Source: Novosphingobium sp. 28-62-57 | GTDB taxonomy: Bacteria; Pseudomonadota; Alphaproteobacteria; Sphingomonadales; Sphingomonadaceae | DNA length: 64,000 nucleotides | Reading direction: 5' to 3' | NCBI GenBank assembly: GCA_002256985.1 | Contig: NCGO01000001.1 | Span: forward strand, 62,001 to 126,000 | Shown: piece by piece, positions 53,801 through 60,871 of the stretch | Layout of the letters: each line of letters starts with the position of its first letter | Numbering within the stretch: the first letter of the stretch is position 1 | Notes under the pieces: model-generated | Told to the model about the DNA's origin: nothing | The model's database searches: none | Seen by the model: the letters and a program-made list of their open reading frames with translations, nothing else | Translations under genes and position numbers: made by a program

Positions 53801-53887
53801 GGCAAGGCCAAGCGCTGCGAGCAGGAGCGCGGCCACCAGCGTGAATTGCCAGCGCGCCAATGCAAAGGCTGCGGGGTTGAAGGTCAT
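50810..53887 (-). CDS. RND-family efflux pump, inner-membrane subunit
   Basis: A 1025-residue proton-driven transporter with 12 membrane helices and two large periplasmic loops. Signatures: ALYTIPRTEDPQLNPPIFVV, LPGASPAEVEELVTRPVED, GFVLALGILVDDAIVVVENI (helix 4 with the proton-relay aspartates), LLGVTSVT-like SVTAIGGLLPLAV, and VGIEIKNSILLVDFTDQL. It most resembles the HAE1/MMPL-type pumps for biocides or solvents with a TonB-independent OprM partner. It overlaps both neighbours by ATGA and forms one operon with the adaptor and channel. Confidence 0.95.
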   Translation of the reverse strand: MTFNPAAFALARWQFTLVAALLLAALGLAALYTIPRTEDPQLNPPIFVVNAVLPGASPAEVEELVTRPVEDAVHRLDGIREVRSRSTDGLSVTRIEFNWGTDPDSSYDKITREVSALRASLPAGLQRLDIVRGRPINVSIVEVALVSDLLPMHRLEKLADSLRERLGTIPGINEAKYWGAGRTEMRVALDMARLAALRLPPAAVAEALRAAGQESPIGAVNAGDRRFTVKYGGAFRSPEAIAAVPLVAGNGRALRVGDVATVGWAQDEPDHITRFNGQRALLITATQGKDQDVTRLSAAISAELDAFEQTLPGGVKLVRGFDQSENVKHRIGGLTRDFLIALALVSLTLLPLGLRAAGVVMIAIPLSLLIGVAILAGLGFTLNQLAIAGFVLALGILVDDAIVVVENIARWLREGADRTTAVIKGTGQIAPAVLGCTACLVFAFVPLLALPEASGEFIRSLPVAVIATVMGSLVVAFMITPLAARVILSRHEHPEGNRLLQAVQRGIHRFYAPVLHRALDRPKRWMIGLLLLCALSLPLVGVIGSSLFPPAETPQFLVRIEMPQGTAQRRTDQTVRWVEQIVSKRPEVRWTSANVGRGNPQLYYNVAQRETDPAFGEVAVALKAWEPGKSDALLTDLRRRFDSYPGARISIITFVNGPEVEAPIVVRISGPDMQRLATLSRKAEAAMAAIPGVRDIGNPLRQLRTDIHLAVDEPAAAALGVRPGAIKDAVRIGLSGASVASFRDNDGDNYSVTVRLPNAGRGELSQLGQIFVPTANGASAPLGALARPELRSEAARIDRLRRTRMVTLTAYTDPGVLVSKATREVKAQVERAIDLPPGYRFTLGGEAETSSRSFAGLVPAIVVSSLGILAVLVLEFGRFRTVAVVAGIVPFGFLGAVVALWLTGNSLSFTAAVGLIALVGIEIKNSILLVDFTDQLEREGLPPREAVERAGELRFLPVLLTSVTAIGGLLPLAVENSGLFSPMAIAMIGGLISSTVLARIATPVMYLLLAGNRTPQNADIAGAAA

Positions 53888-54927
53888 CGGGCGTCTACCC
53901 GCACTTTCTGGCCATCGCGCACAAAGCCCGCGCCAGCGGTGATGACGCGCGCGGTGGGAGCCAAGCCCTCGACCGCGATCCGGTCACCCACAAATCCGAG
54001 GAGCGTCACCGCTTGCCGCCGCACGACCGACGCTTTGGGATCGAGCACGAAGACGTGGCCCTGCTTGCCATCGGCATCGAGCAAGGCTTCGGCGGGAATG
54101 GTCAGGCGGCCTCCACCAGTGTCGGCGCTCCCTTCCGGAATGATCAGGCTGCCGGTCAGCCCGCTCAGCATCCCGCGCCCTGTGGGCAGGGCAAAGTCGA
54201 GATCGAGTGTACCCGTGACCGGATCGGCCAGACTGGCCTTGCGCAACAGACGCCCGGTCACTTCGCCGTGGCTGGCGAGCGAGAGCCGAACAGCGGCGCC
54301 GATGGGCATGCGCATGGCAATGGTGGGGGTGACGGCGGCGCGGGCCAGAAGCGGGCTGTTGAGATCGGCAATCCGCACAATGGGCTCACCGGGGGAAACC
54401 GTCTCACCCACTTCGTGCATGCGGGCCAGCACGAGCCCGGCAAAGGGCATGCGTGCGGTGGTGGAAGCGCGGTCATAGCGTGCGGCGCGCAATGCGGCGC
54501 GGGCAGCGGCCAGCGCGCTTTGCGTATCTTCGCGCTGCGCTTCGGACACTGCGCCTGCGGGCAGGAGCGTTTCATTGCGGCGTTCGGCGCGGCTTAGCCG
54601 ATCGACTTCGGCGGCGGCGCGGCGTTCAGCTTCGGCCTGCAGCGTTGGCGTGATCGCGGCCAGCAGTGCGCCTGCCGGAACCCGGTCCCCCGGATGCACC
54701 GGCAGCGCCGAAAGGGTGCCGCCCAGCCGCAGCGATACCGCCACTTCGCGATCATAGAGCACGCGGACCGGAAAGCTGCTGCCATCGCTAGCGCTTCCAG
54801 ACCCGGCCATCGGCAGGACGGCTTCGACCACCGGCAAGGGCTTTTCCTGCGGCCCATCAGGGCCTGAACACGCGCCCAGCAGCAACGCAAAACCGAGCGC
54901 CCCGAGGCTGGCCTGACGATACGACAT
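53884..54927 (-). CDS. RND periplasmic adaptor (membrane fusion lipoprotein)
   Basis: A 347-residue membrane fusion protein with lipobox FALLLGAC near residue 20. The barrel-sandwich halves are SLRLGGTLSALPVHPGDRVP and TARMPFAGLVLARMHEVGET, separated by a helical hairpin rich in Ala, Arg and Glu. It links the pump to the outer-membrane channel. It is the first gene of the efflux operon, with a tandem palindromic operator directly upstream. Confidence 0.94.
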   Translation of the reverse strand: MSYRQASLGALGFALLLGACSGPDGPQEKPLPVVEAVLPMAGSGSASDGSSFPVRVLYDREVAVSLRLGGTLSALPVHPGDRVPAGALLAAITPTLQAEAERRAAAEVDRLSRAERRNETLLPAGAVSEAQREDTQSALAAARAALRAARYDRASTTARMPFAGLVLARMHEVGETVSPGEPIVRIADLNSPLLARAAVTPTIAMRMPIGAAVRLSLASHGEVTGRLLRKASLADPVTGTLDLDFALPTGRGMLSGLTGSLIIPEGSADTGGGRLTIPAEALLDADGKQGHVFVLDPKASVVRRQAVTLLGFVGDRIAVEGLAPTARVITAGAGFVRDGQKVRVDAR

Positions 54928-54944
54928 TCAGTTCGACTCCGAAA

Positions 54945-54973
54945 CCTATCGATGATAGCCTATCAATGATAGG
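54945..54973. promoter_or_regulatory. Tandem palindromic operator for the TetR regulator
   Basis: Two adjacent palindromes: CCTATCGATGATAG (54945-54958) and CCTATCAATGATAGG (54959-54973). Each has CTATC and GATAG arms, and they repeat with a 14-bp period. They lie 18 bases upstream of the adaptor gene and 35 upstream of the TetR gene, as expected for a TetR repressor that controls both. Confidence 0.8.
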
Positions 54974-55007
54974 TTGACGCAGGATCGTCAAGGCGCAAAG
55001 AGGCACC

Positions 55008-55610
55008 ATGGAGCAAAAAGGTGACAAGGCGGGGAGCACGATGCCGGGTAAGACGCTCGACCGGCGCGAGCAGATCCTTGATGAAGCGCAGCGCCTGTTT
55101 CTGCGCCACGGCCTTGATGCGGTAACGACGCGCCAGATCGCGCAGGCGGTGGGGATCAGCCAGCCCTCGCTCTATGCCCATTTCCCCAACCGCGATGCGA
55201 TTGCCGTGGAACTGTGCATCCGCGCCTTCGGTATTCTGGAACGGCGGCTGCGCAAGGTGGATGCGGCGATGACCGGGGCCGCCCGCCTGCGCGAACTGTG
55301 CCGTGCCTACATCGATTTCGGGCTGGAGGAACCGGCGGCCTATCGCGTGGCTTTTCATGCCGATATCGCAATGGATGAGGTTAGCGGAAAGCATCGCGGG
55401 CTTGAGGCCGGGCTGGCCACCTTTTCGATCTTGCGCAGCGCCTTTGGCGAGCTGCTGGCCGATCCTGCCGCGGCAGAGCTGGCCGCACAAACGGTATGGG
55501 CCGGGATGCACGGCCTTGTCTCTATCCTGCTGACCCGGCCCGAGTTTCCGTTCGTTGAACGCACGCGGCTGATATCGGCGCATCTGGACCGGCTGCTGGG
55601 GCCTGCCTAG
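55008..55610 (+). CDS. TetR-family repressor of the RND efflux operon
   Basis: A 200-residue regulator. The N-terminal HTH (residues 18-65: REQILDEAQRLFLRHGLDAV, TTRQIAQAVGISQPSLYAHF, NRDAIAVELC) is a clear TetR DNA-binding domain. The C-terminal helical domain (LRELCRAYIDFGLEEPAAYR, TVWAGMHGLVSILLTRPEFP) would bind the inducing ligand. Start ATG 55008 follows AAGAGG; ATG 55041 is an alternative. It is divergent from the efflux operon, with the tandem operator between. Confidence 0.95.
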   Translation: MEQKGDKAGSTMPGKTLDRREQILDEAQRLFLRHGLDAVTTRQIAQAVGISQPSLYAHFPNRDAIAVELCIRAFGILERRLRKVDAAMTGAARLRELCRAYIDFGLEEPAAYRVAFHADIAMDEVSGKHRGLEAGLATFSILRSAFGELLADPAAAELAAQTVWAGMHGLVSILLTRPEFPFVERTRLISAHLDRLLGPA

Positions 55611-55621
55611 TCTGCCAAGGG

Positions 55622-55993
55622 TCAGGGCGTGGTCGGCTCGGCCAGTGCGAGCAAGGCCGCGCCGTGCTCGTGCGCTGTGGCCTGAACCGCGGCGTCCAGT
55701 GCCCGATAGCATTGCAAGACTTCCTGCCCAACAGGCGTGAGCATCGCTCCGCCACCGGTTTTGCCGCCTTTGGTGGTGCAAATGAGCGGTTCACGCCAGC
55801 ACGTGTTGAGCGTGTCGATCATGTCGCGCGTGCGGCGATAGCTGAGGCCCAGCGCCCGGCCAGCAGCGGCAATAGAACCTGTGCTGTCGACGGCGGCGAG
55901 CAGATCGGCTTTGCCGGGGCCAATGGCGATGGCATCCCCCACCAGCACCTGCACTTTCAGTTTCAACAGCGGCTTCGTGCTTTCATCGGTCAT
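55622..55993 (-). CDS. modE: ModE-type regulator lacking the molybdate-binding domains
   Basis: A 123-residue winged-helix protein starting at ATG 55993 (MTDESTKPLLKLKVQVLVGD). The ModE N-terminal DNA-binding domain is clear: IGPGKADLLAAVDSTGSIAA, AGRALGLSYRRTRDMIDTLN and TTKGGKTGGGAMLTPVGQEV. E. coli ModE is about 260 residues and ends with two Mop/TOBE molybdate-binding domains; none is present here. It could act without molybdate sensing or use a partner. It is divergent from modA with a 13-bp inverted repeat between. Confidence 0.9.
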   Translation of the reverse strand: MTDESTKPLLKLKVQVLVGDAIAIGPGKADLLAAVDSTGSIAAAGRALGLSYRRTRDMIDTLNTCWREPLICTTKGGKTGGGAMLTPVGQEVLQCYRALDAAVQATAHEHGAALLALAEPTTP

Positions 55994-56049
55994 GTGGCTT
56001 GGCCCGTCCATCCTGATCGTTCGTGCATCCACATTGACAGAGGCGCGCC

Positions 56050-56087
56050 TTCCCTGCGATGTGCGCCGTGATATACATCGCAGGGAA
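56050..56087. promoter_or_regulatory. Perfect 13-bp inverted repeat between modE and modA
   Basis: TTCCCTGCGATGT (56050-56062) and ACATCGCAGGGAA (56075-56087) are exact reverse complements with a 12-base spacer ending in GATAT. The repeat lies in the divergent modE/modA gap, ending 12 bases before the modA start. It is probably the ModE operator, although it lacks the classical CGTTATATA arms. Confidence 0.75.
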
Positions 56088-56099
56088 GGTGTGGGGAAG

Positions 56100-56882
56100 G
56101 TGCGATTCCTGACGACATGGCTGGGGATTGTGCTTCTGGCGCTGGGAATGGTTGCGCCCGCAGCGGCTCAATCGGTGCCGAATATTGCCGCCGCCGCTGA
56201 CCTTCGCCTTGCTCTAACGGAAGTTGCAGCGGCTTTCACGCGCGATACCGGGCAAAAGGTGTCGCTGACCTTTGGCTCCTCGGGCAATTTCTATCGCCAG
56301 CTTCAGCAGGGTGCGCCCTTTCAGCTGTTTCTGTCGGCGGATGAGGACTATGTGCTGGCTCTGGCAAAAGCGGGCAAGACGGTGGATCGGGGGACGCCTT
56401 ATGCCATCGGGCGATTGGCGGTGGTGGCGCCCAAGGGTTCGCCCATGCAGGTTGATAGCAACCTTGCGGGTCTGCGCGCGGCGGTGCGGGCAGGGCAGAT
56501 CACGCGCTTTGCCATCGCCAATCCGGCGCATGCGCCCTATGGCAAGCGGGCAGAAGAGGTGCTGCGGCGTGGGCAGTTATGGGAGCCTCTCATTGGAAAG
56601 CTCGTGCTGGGTGAGAATGTGTCGCAGGCTATGCAATTTGCTACAGCAGGCGGGGCGCAGGGCGGGATTGTGGCCTATTCGCTGGTGCTGGACCCGGCAT
56701 TCGCGCTCCGCGCCCGGTATGCGCTGATCCCGGCGGCGTGGCATCGGCCGTTGCGGCAGCGGATGGTCTTGATGAAGGCGGCAGGGCCAGTCGCGCAGCG
56801 GTTCTACCGTTATATTCAGCAACCCGCGGCGCGGCGGATATTGGTGCGCCATGGCTTTGCCCTGCCCGGCGAGGCGCGCTGA
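56100..56882 (+). CDS. modA: Molybdate ABC transporter substrate-binding protein
   Basis: A 260-residue periplasmic binding protein with signal peptide (TWLGIVLLALGMVAPAAAQ). ModA motifs: NIAAAADLRLALTEVAAAF, VSLTFGSSGNFYRQLQQGAP, FQLFLSADEDYVLALAKAG, ITRFAIANPAHAPYGKRAEE and GENVSQAMQFATAGGAQGG. It captures molybdate (or tungstate) for ModBC. The GTG at 56100 is used, about 10 bases after GGGAAGG; GTG 56091 is an alternative. No ATG fits, and the open frame upstream overlaps modE. First gene of modABC. Confidence 0.93.
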   Translation: MRFLTTWLGIVLLALGMVAPAAAQSVPNIAAAADLRLALTEVAAAFTRDTGQKVSLTFGSSGNFYRQLQQGAPFQLFLSADEDYVLALAKAGKTVDRGTPYAIGRLAVVAPKGSPMQVDSNLAGLRAAVRAGQITRFAIANPAHAPYGKRAEEVLRRGQLWEPLIGKLVLGENVSQAMQFATAGGAQGGIVAYSLVLDPAFALRARYALIPAAWHRPLRQRMVLMKAAGPVAQRFYRYIQQPAARRILVRHGFALPGEAR

Positions 56883-56888
56883 GCGGCG

Positions 56889-57554
56889 ATGGATTGGCAG
56901 GCGCTTCATCTGTCGCTGCTGCTGGGGCTGCTGACGATTGCCATTCTGCTGCCGGTGGCCATTGTTGTCGGGCGATGGCTAGCCACGACGCACCTGCGCG
57001 GGAGGGCAGTCATAGAAGCGGTGCTGACCCTGCCGCTGGTGCTGCCGCCCACGGTGATCGGCTTTTACTTGCTGGTCGGCATGGGGCCTGATTCCCCGAT
57101 TGGCCGAGCATGGACGGCGCTGTTCGGCGGGGCGCTGGTGTTCAGTTTTGAGGGCATTCTCGTCGCCTCGGTGCTGGTCAACCTGCCGTTTGCGATCCAG
57201 CCCGCCCAGCGCGCGTTTGAGAGTATTGGACAGGACTTGCGTGATGCGGCGGCTACGTGCGGGCACTCGTTGTGGCGCACGATCTGGCGGATCGAGCTGC
57301 CACTTGCCTGGCCCGGCATTGTGACCGGCGTGGTGCTCGCCTTTGCGCATACGCTGGGCGAATTCGGCGTCGTGCTGATGGTGGGCGGCTCGATTCCGGG
57401 CGAGACGCGCACGCTGGCGCTTTCGATCTATGATCGGGTGCAGGCGTTCGATAACCCGGCGGCCGCGCGCATGGCTGCGGTGCTGATGGCGATTTCACTG
57501 GTGGCAGTAACGGCCAGTTTCGTGCTGAGCAGGCGCACAAACCGCCATGGCTGA
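56889..57554 (+). CDS. modB: Molybdate ABC transporter permease
   Basis: A 221-residue permease with five or six helices. The EAA-type loop is visible as AATCGHSLWRTIWRIELPLAWPG. PLVLPPTVIGFYLLVGMG and FAHTLGEFGVVLMVGGSIPG are near-diagnostic for ModB. It starts 6 bases after modA and overlaps modC by 8 bases. It carries molybdate across the inner membrane. Confidence 0.95.
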   Translation: MDWQALHLSLLLGLLTIAILLPVAIVVGRWLATTHLRGRAVIEAVLTLPLVLPPTVIGFYLLVGMGPDSPIGRAWTALFGGALVFSFEGILVASVLVNLPFAIQPAQRAFESIGQDLRDAAATCGHSLWRTIWRIELPLAWPGIVTGVVLAFAHTLGEFGVVLMVGGSIPGETRTLALSIYDRVQAFDNPAAARMAAVLMAISLVAVTASFVLSRRTNRHG

Positions 57555-58257
57555 AGGCCTTTCGATCCACCTGCATCAGGACGGGCCGATTGCGCTTGCG
57601 GTGGATTTCGAGGTCACGGCGGGAGAGACGCTGGCGCTGGTTGGCCCTTCCGGGGCGGGCAAGACCACGGTCCTGAAAGCCATTGCCGGACTATATCAGC
57701 CTGCAAAGGGCTGCATTGTTTGTGACGGGAAAGTATGGCTCGATCGTGATCTGGGCACGCACGTGCCCGCGCAGGCGCGGCGGGTGGGTCTTGTGTTCCA
57801 ATCCTACGCGCTGTTTCCGCACAAGACCGCACTTGGCAATATCGCCGAGGCGATGCTGGAATATCCGCGCGCTGAACGCGAGGCTCGTGCCACCGCTTTG
57901 CTTGAACGGGTGCATCTGGAGGGGCTGGGCGCGCGCTTTCCGGCAGAGCTTTCAGGGGGGCAGCAGCAGCGGGTGGCGCTTGCGCGGGCCTTGGCGCGTG
58001 ATCCGCACGTCTTGCTGCTGGATGAGCCGTTCTCCGCCGTGGATCAGCCGACACGGCGGGCCCTTCACGCTCTGCTGGCCGAAATCCGCGCGTCGAGCGC
58101 CATGCCGATCATCTTCGTCTCGCACGATATCGAGGACGCAGCACATAGTGCTGACCGTATCTGCTTTTTGCAGAACGGGGTCAGTGTGGAGCAGGGTGCC
58201 ACGCGCGCAATTCTGGACGATCCGGGCAGCGCCTTGGCGAGGTGGCTGAACGGTTAG
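57547..58257 (+). CDS. modC: Molybdate ABC transporter ATP-binding protein, short form
   Basis: A 236-residue ABC ATPase. Walker A GPSGAGKT (residues 33-40), Q-loop LVFQSYALFPHKTALGNIAE, signature ELSGGQQQRVALARALARDP, Walker B LLLDEPFSAVDQ and H-loop FVSHDIEDAAH are all present. Typical ModC is near 350 residues and ends with a regulatory Mop/TOBE domain; this protein stops after the ATPase domain. Both Mop-bearing proteins of the locus (ModE and ModC) are therefore truncated to their core domains. Confidence 0.94.
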   Translation: MAEGLSIHLHQDGPIALAVDFEVTAGETLALVGPSGAGKTTVLKAIAGLYQPAKGCIVCDGKVWLDRDLGTHVPAQARRVGLVFQSYALFPHKTALGNIAEAMLEYPRAEREARATALLERVHLEGLGARFPAELSGGQQQRVALARALARDPHVLLLDEPFSAVDQPTRRALHALLAEIRASSAMPIIFVSHDIEDAAHSADRICFLQNGVSVEQGATRAILDDPGSALARWLNG

Positions 58258-58390
58258 CGGCGGTGCGCGAATTATGCACACGCGACGTCCGGTTAATGGC
58301 AATGGACGCGTGCACCCCCGCCCGATAGTCCGCAACCAGTGGCAGGCATTTGGCCAGACCTGTTGCAACTGAACAAAGGGCGCATTTCGG

Positions 58391-60871
58391 ATGAAGCCGG
58401 GTTGGCGGGTTCCCGCCGGACGAACTGCACTGATCGCCAGCGTGTTGCTGACCGGCACTTGCCTCTTCGCCTCGACGAATGCCGATAGCTCACCTGCTGC
58501 TGCTGCGCTGGCCAATGAGCGCGCCGCGATGATCGAGCCGATGCTCGACAAGTATTGTTCGCGTTGCCACAACGATTTTGACAATGTGGCCGGGCTATCT
58601 GTCGCCGATCTCAAGGCCAGCGATGTTGCCACTGGCCGCAATGCCGATGCGTGGGAGAAAATCCTGCGCCGCGTGGCTTCTGGAGAAATGCCGCCGCATT
58701 CCAAGCCGCAGCCTGACATGGCGCAGCGCGCGGCGATGGTCGAATGGCTTGATGCCGCGCGCGCGCAATATGTGGCCGCGCATCCCGATCCGGGCAAAAG
58801 CGCCGTCCGCCGCCTGAACCGCGTTGAATATGCCAATGCCGTCAGGGATTTGCTGGGGGTTGAGGCTGATGTGGCGCGTGATCTGCCACCGGACAATTCG
58901 GGCTTTGGCTTCGACAACATCGCCGATGTGCTGAGCGTCTCGCCCACTTTGATGGAACGCTATGTGGCGGTGGCAGGCAAAGTGGCGCGGCAAGCGACTG
59001 GCCTTGTTCCAGCGCGCGCCTTTGTCACCACGTGGCAGGTGCCCAAGGATGGCTCGGTCGGCAATTCGGGTATCCCGGCTTTCAACGAACGCGCCACCAC
59101 CAATCTGGGGGGAGGTGATCTGCCGCTGGCATCGCGCGGGGGCGCGGCGGTGCGCTATTTTGCGCGGTATGATGGCCTCTACGATGTCGTTACCTGGCTC
59201 AATTCCAATACGAACAACGAGAACGACCGGCTGACCGAGGACCGCTACACACTGCGCGTGCCGATGACGGCCGGGACGCATCGCATCAGCGTGTCGTTCC
59301 GGCGGCAGACCTGGCCCGATGAAAGCGTGCAATGGCTGCGCAACAACACCGATTACGTGCCGCTCCCGCTCGACAAGCCCAAGCTGCTGCCGCTGGACGT
59401 GTGGGTGGATGGCCAGCGCGCGGGCACATTGCAGGTGCCTTCGTGGCGCATGCATCCGCGCTATTCGCAGCGCAATTTCCCGCGCGATGTGCTGCAATTG
59501 GATGTGGCTGGGCCTTATGACGTCAAGGGTATGGCCGAAACGCCAAGCCAGCGCGCGGTGTTTCAGTGCCGTCCGCGCAGCGCCGCCGAAGAGGAGCCTT
59601 GCGCGCGCAAGATCGTGTCCTCGCTGGCAAGGCGGGCGTGGCGCCGACCGGTTTCGACAGGTGATATCGCGCCGTTGATGCGGCTCTATTCCGCTGAGCG
59701 GGCAGGGGGCGCGTTCGAGCAGGGGATCGAGGCGGCGGTTGAGGCCATTCTTGTTTCGCCGCAATTCCTGTTCGTGGTGGAAAGCCCGCCGCCTGCGGGG
59801 ATTTCGGGCGTGGCCTATGGAGTATCCGACCTTGATCTGGCTACGCGCATGGCGCTGTTCCTGTGGAGTTCGATCCCCGACGAACGGCTGCTGTCGCTGG
59901 CGGAAAACGGCGGCTTGCGCGAACCCGGCATGATCGAGGCCGAAATTGCGCGCATGCTGGCTGATCCAAAAGCGCAGGCCCTGACCGAGAATTTTGCGGG
60001 CCAATGGCTCTATCTTCGCAACCTTGAACAGCAGCGCCCGGACATCACCGAATTCCCCGATTTCGATACCCGTTTGCGTACGGCGATGGCGGGCGAGACG
60101 AAAATGTTTTTCACCTACGTGATGGGCGCGAACCGCCCGGTGACGGACTTCATCCGCGCCGATTACACGTTCCTCAACCAGCGGCTTGCCAAGCACTATG
60201 GCATTGCGGGGGTGAGCGGCACGGCGTTCCGCAAGGTCAGCCTCGATCCCGCTACTGCGCGGGGCGGGCTGCTCGGGCAGGCGAGCATCCTGACGGTCAC
60301 GTCCTATGGCAACCACACATCGGTGGTGAAGCGCGGCAAGTGGATCCTCGACAACATGCTGGCCTCACCGCCGCCCCCGCCGCCTGCCGATGTGCCCGCG
60401 CTGAAGGCTGAGCATGATGGCCGCAAGCTGACCGCACGCCAGCAACTGGAGTTGCATCGCGCCAATCCCAGCTGCGCCGCTTGCCACACCAAGATGGACC
60501 CGCTGGGCTTTGCGCTGGAAAACTTCGACGCGGTGGGCGCGTGGCGCACAGTCGATGCGGGCCAGGCGATCGACAACACCGCTACGCTCCCTGATGGCCG
60601 CGCGATTTCCGGGTTCACCGGGCTGCAGCAAGTGCTGCTCGACCGGCGCGATGAATTTGCGCAGGCCTTTACCGAGCGGTTGATGACTTATGCCCTCGCG
60701 CGCGGGCTTGGGCCGAATGACATGCCAGCGGTCCGCGCAATTGCGCGCAAGGCCGCGCAGGAGGACTATCGCGTGCAGACCATCGTTCGGGGGATTGTTA
60801 CCAGCCCGGCCTTCACCATGCGCAGGGCTCCAGCAGCGCTGAACGTGGCGCGTGCAGGAGCGGCCAAGTGA
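58391..60871 (+). CDS. Exported di-heme DUF1592/DUF1588/DUF1585 protein (planctomycete cytochrome type)
   Basis: An 826-residue exported protein. A signal-like segment (residues 11-30) is followed by a cytochrome c motif CSRCH (56-60) with the downstream axial-ligand region GEMPPHSKPQP. The DUF1587-like segment VRRLNRVEYANAVRDLLGVE, then DUF1592/1595 regions (DLATRMALFLWSSIPDERLL) and DUF1588/1585 (GLLGQASILTVTSYGNHTSV, LTYALARG-like LMTYALARGL) follow. A second CAACH lies at 695-699. This multi-DUF layout is known from planctomycete PSCyt proteins and some proteobacteria. The reaction is unknown. The stop overlaps the DUF1552 start (GTGA). Confidence 0.9.
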   Translation: MKPGWRVPAGRTALIASVLLTGTCLFASTNADSSPAAAALANERAAMIEPMLDKYCSRCHNDFDNVAGLSVADLKASDVATGRNADAWEKILRRVASGEMPPHSKPQPDMAQRAAMVEWLDAARAQYVAAHPDPGKSAVRRLNRVEYANAVRDLLGVEADVARDLPPDNSGFGFDNIADVLSVSPTLMERYVAVAGKVARQATGLVPARAFVTTWQVPKDGSVGNSGIPAFNERATTNLGGGDLPLASRGGAAVRYFARYDGLYDVVTWLNSNTNNENDRLTEDRYTLRVPMTAGTHRISVSFRRQTWPDESVQWLRNNTDYVPLPLDKPKLLPLDVWVDGQRAGTLQVPSWRMHPRYSQRNFPRDVLQLDVAGPYDVKGMAETPSQRAVFQCRPRSAAEEEPCARKIVSSLARRAWRRPVSTGDIAPLMRLYSAERAGGAFEQGIEAAVEAILVSPQFLFVVESPPPAGISGVAYGVSDLDLATRMALFLWSSIPDERLLSLAENGGLREPGMIEAEIARMLADPKAQALTENFAGQWLYLRNLEQQRPDITEFPDFDTRLRTAMAGETKMFFTYVMGANRPVTDFIRADYTFLNQRLAKHYGIAGVSGTAFRKVSLDPATARGGLLGQASILTVTSYGNHTSVVKRGKWILDNMLASPPPPPPADVPALKAEHDGRKLTARQQLELHRANPSCAACHTKMDPLGFALENFDAVGAWRTVDAGQAIDNTATLPDGRAISGFTGLQQVLLDRRDEFAQAFTERLMTYALARGLGPNDMPAVRAIARKAAQEDYRVQTIVRGIVTSPAFTMRRAPAALNVARAGAAK

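Noticed and set aside
58595-60316. 573-residue minus-strand open frame within the DUF1592 gene
   Set aside because: Antisense to a gene with two heme motifs and conserved DUF segments.
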